From [Empedobacter] haloabium (GTDB lineage: Bacteria > Pseudomonadota > Gammaproteobacteria > Burkholderiales > Burkholderiaceae_D): a DNA stretch of 64,000 nucleotides. The notes under the pieces are model-generated. The model saw only the letters and a list, made by a program, of their open reading frames with translations, ran no database searches and had not been told where the DNA came from. Location of the stretch: assembly GCA_008011715.2 (NCBI GenBank), contig CP136508.1:1550001-1614000 (forward strand). The letters are read 5' to 3'. The translations under genes were made by a program, and so were the position numbers. Below are positions 10,387-19,821 of the stretch, piece by piece (the stretch's first letter is position 1; each line of letters begins with the position of its first letter).

Positions 10387-11285
10387 TGGACATGGCCGAG
10401 AAACTGGGCGCGCCTGGCGCGGTCGACTGGCGCCGCGAGGCGCCGGAATGGCTGCCGATCGCGGCGGGTTTCCTGCTGTTGCTGGTGCCTACGCTGTACC
10501 GCCTGTTCACAGGCGCCTGGGCGACCGAGGAGCAGGCGCACGGACCGATCATCCTGGCGCTGTCGGCCTGGCTGATGTGGCGCAACTGGCCGCAGGTGCG
10601 GCAGGTGCCCGCCAAGCCCACGAACGCGGGCTGGCCGCTGCTGGCGTTGTCGCTGCTGATGTACATTCTCGGCCGTTCCCAACAGATCCTGTCGTTCGAG
10701 ATCCTGTCGCTGCAGGGCGTGGCCGTGGCGGTCCTGCTGCTCAAGCGCGGCTGGCCCGCGCTGCGCGTGCAGTGGTTCCCGTTCTTCTTCATGCTGTTCC
10801 TGGTGCCGCTGCCCGGCCCCATCATCAGCGCGCTGACGATGCCGATGAAGATGGCGGTCTCGTTCGTCACGGAACACATCCTGTACGCGGCCGGCCTGCC
10901 GATCGCGCGCAGCGGCGTGATCCTGCAGATCGGCCAGTACCAGCTGCTTGTGGCCGACGCGTGCGCGGGCCTGCAGACCCTGCTGACCCTGGAAGCGCTG
11001 GGCCTGTTCTACCTGAACGTGGTACGCCATACGTCGCCGTTCCGCAACCTGGCGCTGGCCCTGCTGATCATTCCGATCTCGTTCACCGCGAACGTGATCC
11101 GCGTGATCGTGCTGACCCTGATCACGTTCTACATGGGCGACGCGGCGGGGCAGGGCTTCCTGCACGGTTTTGCGGGCATGGTGCTGTTCGTGACGGCACT
11201 GATATTGATTCTGACTGTAGACAGCATGTTGCAGTGGGTGGTGCGCCGGCGTGAGCGGCGCACGCTGGAAGGGGCAAAAGCATGA
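10386..11285 (+). CDS. xrtB: Exosortase B (XrtB)
   Basis: A 299-residue polytopic membrane cysteine protease/transpeptidase that recognises PEP-CTERM sorting signals. About eight hydrophobic segments are visible. The catalytic residues of the exosortase family are all present: Cys193 in ADACAGLQTL, Arg239 in TANVIRV and His260 in FLHGFAG. Membership of the XrtB subclass is inferred from the eps context and the adjacent EpsI. It is translationally coupled to epsG and overlaps epsI by four bases (ATGA). Likely substrates within the window are the PEP-CTERM proteins at 35.4, 35.9, 37.6, 41.6 and 53.4 kb. Confidence 0.95.
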   Translation: MDMAEKLGAPGAVDWRREAPEWLPIAAGFLLLLVPTLYRLFTGAWATEEQAHGPIILALSAWLMWRNWPQVRQVPAKPTNAGWPLLALSLLMYILGRSQQILSFEILSLQGVAVAVLLLKRGWPALRVQWFPFFFMLFLVPLPGPIISALTMPMKMAVSFVTEHILYAAGLPIARSGVILQIGQYQLLVADACAGLQTLLTLEALGLFYLNVVRHTSPFRNLALALLIIPISFTANVIRVIVLTLITFYMGDAAGQGFLHGFAGMVLFVTALILILTVDSMLQWVVRRRERRTLEGAKA

Positions 11286-11968
11286 ACAAGGCCATTACCA
11301 AGAGCATCGTACTGGCGCTGCTGATGGCGTCCACGGCGGCGGTCACCCAGGCGGTGGCGCCGACCAAAAAGATGGCGGACCAGCGCGCCAAGTTCGACCT
11401 GCAGACGCAGGTGCCGTCGTCCTTCGGCGAATGGCGCGTGGACCCCAACGTGGTGCCGCTGCAGGTCGATCCGAGCACGCAGGCGCGCCTGGACAAGATC
11501 TACAACCAGACCCTGTCGCGCACGTACATCAACAAGGACGGCGAGCGCATCATGCTGTCGATCGCCTACGGCGGCGACCAGGGCGACAATATGGGCGTGC
11601 ACAAGCCGGAAGTGTGCTACGTGGCGCAAGGCTTCAACGTGCGCGACGCCCACATGAACGACTTGCCGACGCCGTTCGGCACGCTGCCGGTGAAGCAGCT
11701 GTTGGCAACGGCCGGCGCGCGCAGCGAACCGATCACGTACTGGATCAACGTTGGCGACGCGGTGCGCCGCCCCGGCTTCGACCAGCGCATGGAAGAACTG
11801 AAGATCGGCCTGACGGGCATGGTTGCCGACGGCATGCTGGTGCGCGTGTCCAGCATCGACACGGATACGGACAAGGCCTACAAGCTGCACGCGGCCTTCG
11901 TGCGCGAACTGGTGGCCGCCATGCCACCGCAGGATCGCGCGCGCCTGATCGGCGTCTTCCCGGGCTGA
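11282..11968 (+). CDS. epsI: Exosortase-associated protein EpsI
   Basis: A 228-residue protein with an N-terminal signal or anchor (about residues 5-25). Its body contains the EpsI-family pattern: PSSFGEWRVDPN near the start, then YGGDQGDNMGVHKPEVCYVAQGF with a conserved Cys and His. EpsI domains are stand-alone partners of, or fused to, exosortases and are thought to act on the periplasmic side; their chemistry is not established. Its start overlaps the xrtB stop by four bases, so the pair is co-translated. The next gene begins 37 bases later. Confidence 0.92.
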   Translation: MNKAITKSIVLALLMASTAAVTQAVAPTKKMADQRAKFDLQTQVPSSFGEWRVDPNVVPLQVDPSTQARLDKIYNQTLSRTYINKDGERIMLSIAYGGDQGDNMGVHKPEVCYVAQGFNVRDAHMNDLPTPFGTLPVKQLLATAGARSEPITYWINVGDAVRRPGFDQRMEELKIGLTGMVADGMLVRVSSIDTDTDKAYKLHAAFVRELVAAMPPQDRARLIGVFPG

Positions 11969-12005
11969 TGCGCCGGTGGCGGAACTTACAGATGAGCGGT
12001 GACAG

Positions 12006-13508
12006 ATGAGCAGTGACCTCAACCGGAAAAGCGTCAGCGCGGTCAAGTGGGCCGCCGCCGGCACGCTCATCAAGTTCCTGCTGCAACTATTGACCCAGGT
12101 ACTGCTGGCGCGCCTGCTGGGACCGGAAAGCTACGGTCTGTTCGCGATGGGCCTGGTGGTGCTGACCCTCAGCACGTTCGTGGCCGACTTCGGCTTCTCC
12201 TGGAGCCTGGTGCAGAACCAGGACATGACGGAAAAAGACGTGCGCTTCGCCTTCACGTGGCAGCTGATCTCCGGCCTGGCCGCGACGATCCTGCTGTACG
12301 TGTTCGCACCGGCCGTGGCCGCGTATTTCCGCGAGCCACGGGTGGAGGAGGTGGTGCGCTGGCTCAGCCTGACCTGCCTGCTGACGGCCGTCACGGCACC
12401 CGGCACCAACCTGCTGCGGCGCCAGCTCAATTTCCGCGTCCTCAACATCATCCAGATCGCCAGCTATGTGATCGGCTACCTGTGCGTGGGCGTGACGATG
12501 GCGCTGCTGGGCGCGGGCGTGTGGGCGCTGGTCAGTGCATGGCTGAGCCAGGCCGGTTCGCTGCTGCTGCTGACCTACCTGCGCGCGCCGCACTCGGTGC
12601 GGCCGCTGCTGTGGTACGCCGGCGCACGCCGCTCGACGTCGGCCGGCACGGTCGTGTTCGTGACGAACCTTTGCAACTGGTTCCTCAATAATATCGACCG
12701 GCTGTTCCTGGGCCGCTTCCTGAACGCCCATGCGGTGGGTGTGTACACGGTCGGCTACAACCTGGCCAATACCCCGAACTCACTGTTCCTGACGGCCTTG
12801 CAGCCGGCCTTCCTGGCCGCCGGCACCAAGCTGCAGGACGAGCCGGAGCGGCTGCGCGAAGCGTACCTGTCCGTGCTGTCGTGCGTCTGGCTGCTGATCG
12901 GCCCGGCCTTCGTGTTGCTGGCCTGCGCGTCGAGTTACCTGATCGCTTTCCTGTACGGCGCGCGCTGGGTGGAGTCGGCGCCGATACTGGCCGTGCTGGC
13001 GCTGGCCATGCCGGCCTACGTCAGCTGGGGCATGTCGACGCCGGTGCTGTGGAATTCCGGCGGCCGCCACCTGGAAAGCCTGCTGCAGTTGCCGATCCTG
13101 GCCGCCGCGGGCGCCGCGCTGTGGCTGTATGCCGCGCAGGGTGCGCTGGCGGTCGCCATCATTGCCGCCGCGACGCTGGTGACGCGCGCGCTGGTCATCG
13201 GTTTCTGCGCCTGCCGGCGGGTGCACGTGAGCTTTGGCGCCATCGCACCGCTGGCGTGGCGTTCCGTGGTGCTGATGGGCTTGTGCGCCGTCGGCACGCT
13301 GGGCGCGGCCGGCCTGGCGCCGGTCGGCGCGCCGGCGCTGTTGAAACTGGTGCTGGCCGTGGCCGGCGGGGTATTGTTGCCGGGATGCGCCGTGCTGGCC
13401 GTGCCGCAGTTGCTGGGCGCGCGCGTGATCGACGTGCTGCAGCGCTTCAGCCCTCCTGTGCCGGTGCGCCTGCACGCGTACTTGCGCACCAGATGTAGCA
13501 TTCGATGA
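12006..13508 (+). CDS. Oligosaccharide flippase, Wzx type (MOP superfamily)
   Basis: A 500-residue integral membrane protein with about 12-14 hydrophobic segments and the polysaccharide biosynthesis/RfbX pattern. It opens with KSVSAVKWAAAGTLIKFLLQ and has LLGPESYGLFAMGLVVL in the first helices. It should move the lipid-linked repeat unit built by EpsB and the glycosyltransferases across the inner membrane. The downstream polymerase gene starts 9 bases on. ATG 12006 is preceded by a weak GACAG site. Substrate specificity cannot be read. Confidence 0.9.
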   Translation: MSSDLNRKSVSAVKWAAAGTLIKFLLQLLTQVLLARLLGPESYGLFAMGLVVLTLSTFVADFGFSWSLVQNQDMTEKDVRFAFTWQLISGLAATILLYVFAPAVAAYFREPRVEEVVRWLSLTCLLTAVTAPGTNLLRRQLNFRVLNIIQIASYVIGYLCVGVTMALLGAGVWALVSAWLSQAGSLLLLTYLRAPHSVRPLLWYAGARRSTSAGTVVFVTNLCNWFLNNIDRLFLGRFLNAHAVGVYTVGYNLANTPNSLFLTALQPAFLAAGTKLQDEPERLREAYLSVLSCVWLLIGPAFVLLACASSYLIAFLYGARWVESAPILAVLALAMPAYVSWGMSTPVLWNSGGRHLESLLQLPILAAAGAALWLYAAQGALAVAIIAAATLVTRALVIGFCACRRVHVSFGAIAPLAWRSVVLMGLCAVGTLGAAGLAPVGAPALLKLVLAVAGGVLLPGCAVLAVPQLLGARVIDVLQRFSPPVPVRLHAYLRTRCSIR

Positions 13509-13517
13509 GATTCTGAT

Positions 13518-14948
13518 ATGACCGAAACACTGATTGTACTGATCGTTTTCATGATCGCGCTGGGGGCGGTCGGTGCGCTCGCGCTGGCGATGCACTGGGG
13601 CCACAAGCGCGAGCAGGGCCTGGTGCCGTACTTCTTCTACCTTTCGCTGCTGTCGTCGGCGCTGGCGGTGGCGCTGTCGTCGCGCGACCTGTCGCTGCCG
13701 GACGAGCTGGTCAGCGTGGCCACCGGCAAGCATCCGATCGCCGCCTGGACCGGCCGCTTCGCGACCATCTTCATGTTGCTGACGTGCGCGGAGCGCATCC
13801 TGCACCGCATCACGACGCCGGGTCCGGGGCGACCGCTGCCGAAGCTTTTGATGTTCGGCTTCTTCACGTTCTATGTCGCGACCATCGTCAGTCCGGCGTT
13901 CTTCGCCCGCCATCCGAACTTCGCCCATGAATACGTGCACGTGCTGATCATCGCCACGGCCTTGATGCTGTTCACGCCGAAGGAGGCCGACCTGTCCGTG
14001 AAGACCATGCGCAACGCCATCTTCTGGTTCCTGCTGGCCAGCTTCGCCTTCCTGTTGGTGCGGCGCTCGCACGTGCTGATGACGGGCTATCACGGCATCA
14101 TCCCGTTCCTGACCGTACGCTACGCGGGACTGGCGTCGCATGCCAACACGCTGGGGCCGCTGACGGTGATCTTCCTGCTGTGCCTGTGGCACCGGCCGTT
14201 CGACAACCGCAAGCTGACCTGGGCCGCCGGCGCGCTGGGGATGTTCTCGCTGATCCTGTCGCAATCGAAGACGAGCTGGATTTCGCTGCTGCTGGCGGGC
14301 TGCTGCTTCGCGTGGTTCCGCCACCGCGACGAGATCGCGGCACGGCTGACGGACCACCGGCGCCCGCTGGTGTCCGTCGCGCTCGTGGGCGGCGCGATGC
14401 TGGCCATGCTGGGCATGGGCATGCTGATCATGTTCGGCGACGTCGGCAACCATATCGCGCAGGCCATGAATTCCAATCAGGGCGCGTCGCTCAGCTCGTT
14501 CAGCGGCCGCGATCAGATCTGGCGCGTGGCGCAGGAGGAGTGGGATCGCAATCCCGTGTTCGGCTACGGCCTGACCATCTGGAACCCGGCGTTCCTGATC
14601 GCCATCCGGATGCCGTTCGCCGTGCATGCGCACAGCCAGTTCTACCAGACTGCCGTCAGCGCCGGCTGGGTGGGGGTGATCGGTCTGATCATCTATGTCG
14701 CGGTGCTGGCTTACCTGGCAGTGCGCACGGCGCGCGCCAGCGGTGGCGTCACGCTGGCATTTTTCGTCATTGTCTTTATCCGCGGCATCAGTGAGGTTCC
14801 GCTGTCGATGACCGGTATCGCGATGGAAACCCTCGCGCACCTGATGCTGATCATCGTGCTGACGGCCTACTACGTGCCGTCCATGGCGAAACGGCGCGCT
14901 GCCGTGTCCGCAAACACGCCCGCAATCTACGCGAAAGGTCTAGCCTGA
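13518..14948 (+). CDS. O-antigen ligase/polymerase family protein (Wzy-like)
   Basis: A 476-residue polytopic membrane protein. The Wzy_C-type region is recognisable from the SQSKTSW stretch and the later periplasmic loop GRDQIWRVAQEEWDRNPVFG, followed by HAHSQFYQT, a His motif conserved in O-antigen ligases and polymerases. In this operon it most likely polymerises the flipped repeat unit, working with EpsF for chain length. A lipid A ligase role is less likely because no LPS core genes are nearby. It ends in a TGATG overlap with the next glycosyltransferase. Confidence 0.87.
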   Translation: MTETLIVLIVFMIALGAVGALALAMHWGHKREQGLVPYFFYLSLLSSALAVALSSRDLSLPDELVSVATGKHPIAAWTGRFATIFMLLTCAERILHRITTPGPGRPLPKLLMFGFFTFYVATIVSPAFFARHPNFAHEYVHVLIIATALMLFTPKEADLSVKTMRNAIFWFLLASFAFLLVRRSHVLMTGYHGIIPFLTVRYAGLASHANTLGPLTVIFLLCLWHRPFDNRKLTWAAGALGMFSLILSQSKTSWISLLLAGCCFAWFRHRDEIAARLTDHRRPLVSVALVGGAMLAMLGMGMLIMFGDVGNHIAQAMNSNQGASLSSFSGRDQIWRVAQEEWDRNPVFGYGLTIWNPAFLIAIRMPFAVHAHSQFYQTAVSAGWVGVIGLIIYVAVLAYLAVRTARASGGVTLAFFVIVFIRGISEVPLSMTGIAMETLAHLMLIIVLTAYYVPSMAKRRAAVSANTPAIYAKGLA

Positions 14949-15889
14949 TGTTGTGCTCCGTTATCATTCCTCTCTATAACAAAGCGGCCTACGTTGCCGC
15001 TGCGATCGAGTCGGTGCTGACGCAAACTTACCAGGATGTCGAAGTCATCGTCGTCGACGATGGTTCGTCGGACGGCGGCCAGGCCGTCGTCGAAGGCATC
15101 CGGGATCCGCGCGTTCGCTTCGTGCGCCAGCCGAACGGCGGCGTGTCGAAGGCGCGCAATACCGGGATCGATGCCGCCCGCGGCGAACTGGTCGTGTTCC
15201 TCGATGCGGACGACTGGTACGGCCCGTATTACATTGCCACGATGGTCGAGCTGGCCAAGCGCTATCCGGACAATTGTTTTTATGCTACGTCCTTCAAGCG
15301 CGTGCGCGGCTACGATCCGGCCGACTGGAGCACGGCGCCGCCATCGCCCGTGCCGGCCGAGCTGGTGGAGAACTTCTACGAACGGCGCCGGATCAACGGG
15401 GCCCTGCTGTGCACCAATTCGGTCGCGGTCTGGCGCAAACATCTGGCGCCGCTGCAACCGTGCTTCCCGGTCGGGGAGTCGCACGGGGAGGACCAGGACC
15501 TGTGGTTCCGTCTGGGCGAGCGGCTGCAGCTGGTATATTCGCCCGTCGAACTGGTCGCCTATCGTATCGCCGTTGCCGGCAGCCTCGTCACCACGCAGGC
15601 CTACGAACGCCTGATGCCGGTGTTCGAGCGCCTGGAGGCGCGGGCGCTGCGCGGCGAGCTCAAGGGCGCGGCGCGCACGGCGGCGCTGCGCGTGGTCGGC
15701 GACGCGCGCGTCAGCGTGGCCCGTACGCAACTGGAACGGGGCCGGCGCGGCGCCGCCTTGCACCAGCTGTGGCTGGCACGGCGGGCCCGGTCGAAGCACT
15801 GGGCGGTCGCACTGATGATGTGTCTGCTGTTCTCGCCGAAGATGGTGGGGCGCTGGAGCCGCTGGCGCATGGCGCAACTGGCCGAATAG
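14948..15889 (+). CDS. Family 2 glycosyltransferase
   Basis: A 313-residue GT-A fold enzyme: SVIIPLYNKAAYVAAAIESVL at the N-terminus, nucleotide-binding VIVVDDGSSDGG, then ARNTGIDAARGELVVFLDADD with the metal-binding DxD. A catalytic-base region is suggested by GEDQDLWFRLG. It is the last gene of the eps operon and would add one sugar of the repeat unit at the cytoplasmic face. Donor and linkage are not predictable. After its stop there is a CCACCGCGGTGG palindrome (15900-15911) without a T-run. Confidence 0.9.
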   Translation: MLCSVIIPLYNKAAYVAAAIESVLTQTYQDVEVIVVDDGSSDGGQAVVEGIRDPRVRFVRQPNGGVSKARNTGIDAARGELVVFLDADDWYGPYYIATMVELAKRYPDNCFYATSFKRVRGYDPADWSTAPPSPVPAELVENFYERRRINGALLCTNSVAVWRKHLAPLQPCFPVGESHGEDQDLWFRLGERLQLVYSPVELVAYRIAVAGSLVTTQAYERLMPVFERLEARALRGELKGAARTAALRVVGDARVSVARTQLERGRRGAALHQLWLARRARSKHWAVALMMCLLFSPKMVGRWSRWRMAQLAE

Positions 15890-16636
15890 GCACTGTGTTC
15901 CACCGCGGTGGCGAGGCGGGCCGGAGCCGGTCCGTCTCGGTCATGTGCGATTTGCGCCTTGTCGTCTTATTTGCAATACATCTTCTAATGCAGGCTCAGC
16001 AGTATTTAATGGCCTGCCTTACCGTCGGTCGGTAATAATCACCAGTAGTTTCTCCCTGCAAGTTTCTCTGCTTATCGAAACTGGCGCGTCAGCCATAGCG
16101 CAATATCGCAGCGCGCCATTGCCCGCGCAGCGGTAACGGTGCGCGCACGCCGATGCCGGTATAATCGTCAGCGCCTGAATGATAATGCGAACCCGGTCGG
16201 AGAGCCTGTGGCGGCGCCCGGGCCTCCTCGGTGACATATTGACCCACATTCAACGCCGATCGGGTATTGGCACCAGGCTCCAGGCAGGCCTGGCCGGTCG
16301 GTTTCGCTGTCGTGGATTGAATGCCGGTACGGCTGGTATAAATATCCTTTATTTTCTTGTACCAGGTATTGTGGGCTTGCCAATGTCGTACCGACAAAAT
16401 GGCAGCACGGCGTTAGGAAAATTGCAGCGCCGGCTTATATTTCGTGAAACCGTTTTTCGATCTGGCGCAAGCATTTGTTGCGGGAACGCCGAAAGGCTCG
16501 AGAAAAATAAGGTTCCCGGGCGGAAATATGCCTATAATTGAGTCTTGCCAGACGGAAATCCGACGGCTTGCCCGGCGTGAGCTGCAATGGAAAGCAAACG
16601 CGCCCGAACTTCTCTGAATGACGAGGTTGTAAATAT
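15890..16636. other. 747-base intergenic region between the eps operon and the first lyase gene
   Basis: No convincing coding frame is present. The region has lower GC than its neighbours. It holds CCACCGCGGTGG (15900-15911), TGTCG-TAC-CGACA (16384-16396), CGCAA-N7-TTGCG near 16466-16482, and possible -10 boxes TATAAT at about 16161-16166 and at 16533-16538. The latter is 98 bases before the lyase ATG and is its best promoter candidate, although no good -35 is seen. Confidence 0.5.
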
Positions 16637-18868
16637 ATGAACGTATCCATCCGCTCGGTCAGCGCTGCTGTTCTACTCGCCTGTGCCGTAAGCAGCCCAG
16701 CCCGCGCCGATTGGGCACAATCGACCGAGGTGCTCGCGGTCACGCCGACCCCAAGCAATCTGCGCGTCCAGGCACAGAATCCCCCGACGTTTGCGTGGTC
16801 GCGTTATAGCGCAACCGCGCCGGTTTCGTACGTGATCGAAGTCCGTACGGGCACCACGGTTTACAAGACGTTCACTTCCGACCGCAACTGGTACCTGCCT
16901 TCGCAGGCGCTGCCGGAAGGCACTTATACGTGGCGTGTGCGTCCGGCCACCTCGACCGACTGGTCGGCCGAACGCAGTTTCGTGATCACGGCGGCTTCGG
17001 TAAAGTTCGAGGTGCCGGAAGACGCGACGATCATCGCCAACCTGAAGAACAAGGCGCGTCCGCGCGGCCTGCAGACCGGCCTGCCTGTGTACAGCGCGTG
17101 GCCGGCGGACCTGCGCGCCGAGCGCGGCCAGTACATGACGTGGATGATCAACGAGGTGGTCCGCCTGATGACGGAACTGGCGCCTGTCAGCGATGCCAAC
17201 TGGCCGCTGAAGACGGGTACCGTGCAAACGGCCGAGAACGCGGCCCAGAACTCGCTGGTGCGTTCGCAGATCAACAAGACCACGCGCCAGCTGGAAGCTT
17301 CGGCGCTGCTGTACCGCCTGACCAAGGAAACGCGTTACCTGACCGAGGCAGTGCGCCGCGGTGATGAGCTGGCCGCCCTCGACCCGACCGGACCGACGTC
17401 CTATGTCAACCAGGACCAGGCGGCGCGGCAGATCACGACCGGCCTGATGAAGGCGATCGACCTGCTGGCCGGCGACCTGGACGAGACGCGCCGCAGCCGC
17501 TGGCTGGGCATCGTTACCGTACGGGGCAACGAGATTTACACCCAGCTGCAAAAGGGCGGTGCGCGCCTAGACCAGTATCCGTTCGAATCGCACGCGGTGA
17601 CCAATATCGGCTTCCTGGCCCTGATCTCGGCCCTGGGCGTGGGTGAGATTCCCGACGCCGAAAAATGGTTCAAGTTCTGCTTCCGTTACTACGTGAGCTC
17701 GCTGAGCCCATGGAGCGGTGCCGAGGGCGGCTTCGCCAACGGTACGGCGTACGCGGAGTATGCGCTGGACTACAACATCCAGATCTGGCAGCAGCTGGGC
17801 CGCGCCACCGGTGTCGACCTGTTCAAGAAGCCATGGTCGGCCGGCTTCCTGCGCTTCTTCCAGCAGTTCGTGCCGCCTGGTTCGAAGACGCACCTGTTCG
17901 GCGACGGCCAGGAAACGGCACCGGTGCTGAAGTTCATGAAAGCCTTCGCACTGCGCTTCGCGACGCCGGAGGCGGCCTGGTATGCCAACAACCTGTCCGG
18001 TAACGAGGATCCACTGAGCTATCTGCAGGGCCCGTATCCGATGCCGGCTCGTACTGTCGCGACGCCGAAACCACCGCCAAATGCGGCGCTGTTCGGCACC
18101 ATCGGCTGGGCGGCATTCCATAGCGATATGGCCGACGCGAACCGCACGTCCGTGTACTTCAAGTCGAGCCCCTACGGGTCGTTCAACCACAGCCACGGCG
18201 ACCAGAACGGTTTCGTGCTGAAGAAGGGCGCCACGCCGCTGATCGTTGCCGCGGGCTGGTACGACTGGTACGACTCGCCGCTGTGGAACAACTGGTATCG
18301 CCAGACCAAGGCTGCCAATGGCATCACGTACAACGGCGGCATCGGCCAGAACGTCACCGGCTATGCCGAGACGATGGCGCGCAACGGTCGCATCATTTCG
18401 TACTCGAGCTCGCCTCGGATGGAGTACGTGGCGGGCGACGCGACGCCAGCCTACGCCGGCGCGCTGTCGAACGCGATCCGCCGCCTGTGGTACTTGCGTG
18501 CCAGCGACGTGGTCGTGATCCACGACAAACTGTCGTCGAGCACTGCCAAGACGTTCGAGTGGAATATGCATGCCCAGGCGCCGATCACCGTGTCTGGCAA
18601 CAACCTGACGGTGACGAAGGATGGTAAGAGTGTCTGCATCCGCCCGATCCTGACGAGCAACCTGCGCTTCGAGAAGCGTGCGGGTTCGACGCCGATGGCT
18701 GGCATCTACGAAGAACACGGCACTTACGTGAAAACGGTGGCTGCCACGTCCGACGAGTTCCTGGTCGTGCTGGACGTGGGCTGCAAGAACACGCCGATCA
18801 CGTGGAGCGACACCAGCAGCGGCCGCGTGTTGACCGTCGGCCGCGATTCGATGACGATTCCGCGCTGA
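16637..18868 (+). CDS. Secreted heparinase II/III-family polysaccharide lyase (DUF4962-like)
   Basis: A 743-residue exported protein. The signal peptide is residues 1-24 (ending ARA). A fibronectin/Ig-like N-terminal domain (about 30-120, ending RSFVITAA) precedes an (alpha/alpha) toroid with YPFESHAVTN. A C-terminal beta-sandwich carries the heparinase II/III motif FNHSHGDQNGFVL. The His and Tyr residues in these motifs are the expected catalytic ones for beta-elimination of uronic acid polymers. A polysaccharide-degrading role for the local EPS, perhaps trimming or release, is inference. It is followed by a strong terminator, so it is probably monocistronic. Confidence 0.85.
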   Translation: MNVSIRSVSAAVLLACAVSSPARADWAQSTEVLAVTPTPSNLRVQAQNPPTFAWSRYSATAPVSYVIEVRTGTTVYKTFTSDRNWYLPSQALPEGTYTWRVRPATSTDWSAERSFVITAASVKFEVPEDATIIANLKNKARPRGLQTGLPVYSAWPADLRAERGQYMTWMINEVVRLMTELAPVSDANWPLKTGTVQTAENAAQNSLVRSQINKTTRQLEASALLYRLTKETRYLTEAVRRGDELAALDPTGPTSYVNQDQAARQITTGLMKAIDLLAGDLDETRRSRWLGIVTVRGNEIYTQLQKGGARLDQYPFESHAVTNIGFLALISALGVGEIPDAEKWFKFCFRYYVSSLSPWSGAEGGFANGTAYAEYALDYNIQIWQQLGRATGVDLFKKPWSAGFLRFFQQFVPPGSKTHLFGDGQETAPVLKFMKAFALRFATPEAAWYANNLSGNEDPLSYLQGPYPMPARTVATPKPPPNAALFGTIGWAAFHSDMADANRTSVYFKSSPYGSFNHSHGDQNGFVLKKGATPLIVAAGWYDWYDSPLWNNWYRQTKAANGITYNGGIGQNVTGYAETMARNGRIISYSSSPRMEYVAGDATPAYAGALSNAIRRLWYLRASDVVVIHDKLSSSTAKTFEWNMHAQAPITVSGNNLTVTKDGKSVCIRPILTSNLRFEKRAGSTPMAGIYEEHGTYVKTVAATSDEFLVVLDVGCKNTPITWSDTSSGRVLTVGRDSMTIPR

Positions 18869-18888
18869 GTCAGACGACACCGCTCGAA

Positions 18889-18921
18889 AAGCCAACCGCC
18901 ACGGCGGTTGGCTTTTTTTTT
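18889..18921 (+). terminator. Rho-independent terminator after the DUF4962-like lyase
   Basis: Stem GCCAACCGCC (18891-18900) pairs with GGCGGTTGGC (18903-18912), followed by nine T. Confidence 0.95.
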
Positions 18922-19506
18922 GGGCGGCGCTGTTCGCGCTGGGGGGTGGAACTTGCGTTCCGCCAGAGCCAGCACAGTCGACACAGCCGGTAAGGCTGCG
19001 TGCAGGGCGTCTGGCCCGGCCTCGGCCCTCCCGCCATGGCTGACGTCCAGCCGGGTTGCGGACTTCCCAGGGCGTTGACCGGACATCGCTGCGCCCGCCT
19101 TGAATCGCCCTGCATAGAGATACCGCTCTGTACCCTCCGGGTGGAGCGCGCGAAAGTGCCGCAGAGTTTGGCCATTGCTGCGGAATGCCGAACGTCGCAT
19201 GCCCAACAGTAAAGCGCTACCTGCCGCGCCCGGGAAGGGTGACGCATTGCAGCCACACTGCAATGCGCCGTCGCGAACGCCACCGAACGTCACCCCTCAG
19301 CACGGCCAATCGGCGTGCGCCCTCTGGCAACCCCAGCATAGGAGTTAAATTTAAGGCAACTTTGTAGGAAAAAATATAAGACAGCCTCGAATGATTTTGT
19401 CCAGCCCTGTCAGGATGCGTGCGCCGTATCAAGGCAGCGCATAAAAACATGTGTTTTCCGTGCTTGTAGCGTGAAAATGCGCGCTATAGCTCGCTTACAG
19501 CGACAT

Positions 19507-19537
19507 CTTGTCGCCAAATAGCGACAAGCATTTTTTC
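19507..19537 (+). terminator. Orphan terminator-like hairpin in the 19 kb gap
   Basis: Perfect stem CTTGTCGC-CAAATA-GCGACAAG followed by CATTTTTTCG. No protein gene ends nearby on the plus strand, so it could mark the 3' end of a small RNA beginning in the AT-rich stretch upstream (about 19330-19500). Confidence 0.45.
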
Positions 19538-19655
19538 GTGAATAAGTCGCGGAAACAATCACACATCGAAAAAATAACGTTAAAAGAATCAGTAAACGTT
19601 GTCTATAAACGACATTCTTCAAAACAGTTGCGCTAGCATTTTGTTCACGTCGATT

Positions 19656-19674
19656 GCAAATGAGAATTATTGCG
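19656..19674. promoter_or_regulatory. Fur-box-like sequence upstream of the DUF1800 gene
   Basis: GCAAATGAGAATTATTGCG resembles the 7-1-7 Fur consensus (TGATAAT-N-ATTATCA) at about 10 of 14 positions. It lies 148 bases before the DUF1800 start. Iron regulation is a possibility only. Confidence 0.3.
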
Positions 19675-19821
19675 CTAACTTCGCGCAAAATCATTCGTAC
19701 ATCACCGAAAAAAGTGCTAAGTCATCAATATTCTCTTTGGAACATAAGGATTTCCTGACCTCAACACGATGTTGCGCCCTAGAATTCGGTACACCCAGAA
19801 ATTAACTAGGGAAATAAGTTC

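Larger units (their letters stand above)
18922..19821. other. 900-base gene-poor region before the DUF1800 gene
   Basis: I see no credible protein gene. GC drops sharply from about 19330 onward. The region contains a terminator-like hairpin (19507-19534) and a Fur-box-like sequence (19656-19674), listed separately. It also has two AACGTT hexamers near 19576 and 19594. It probably holds the promoter of the DUF1800/DUF1501 pair and possibly a small RNA. Confidence 0.45.
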
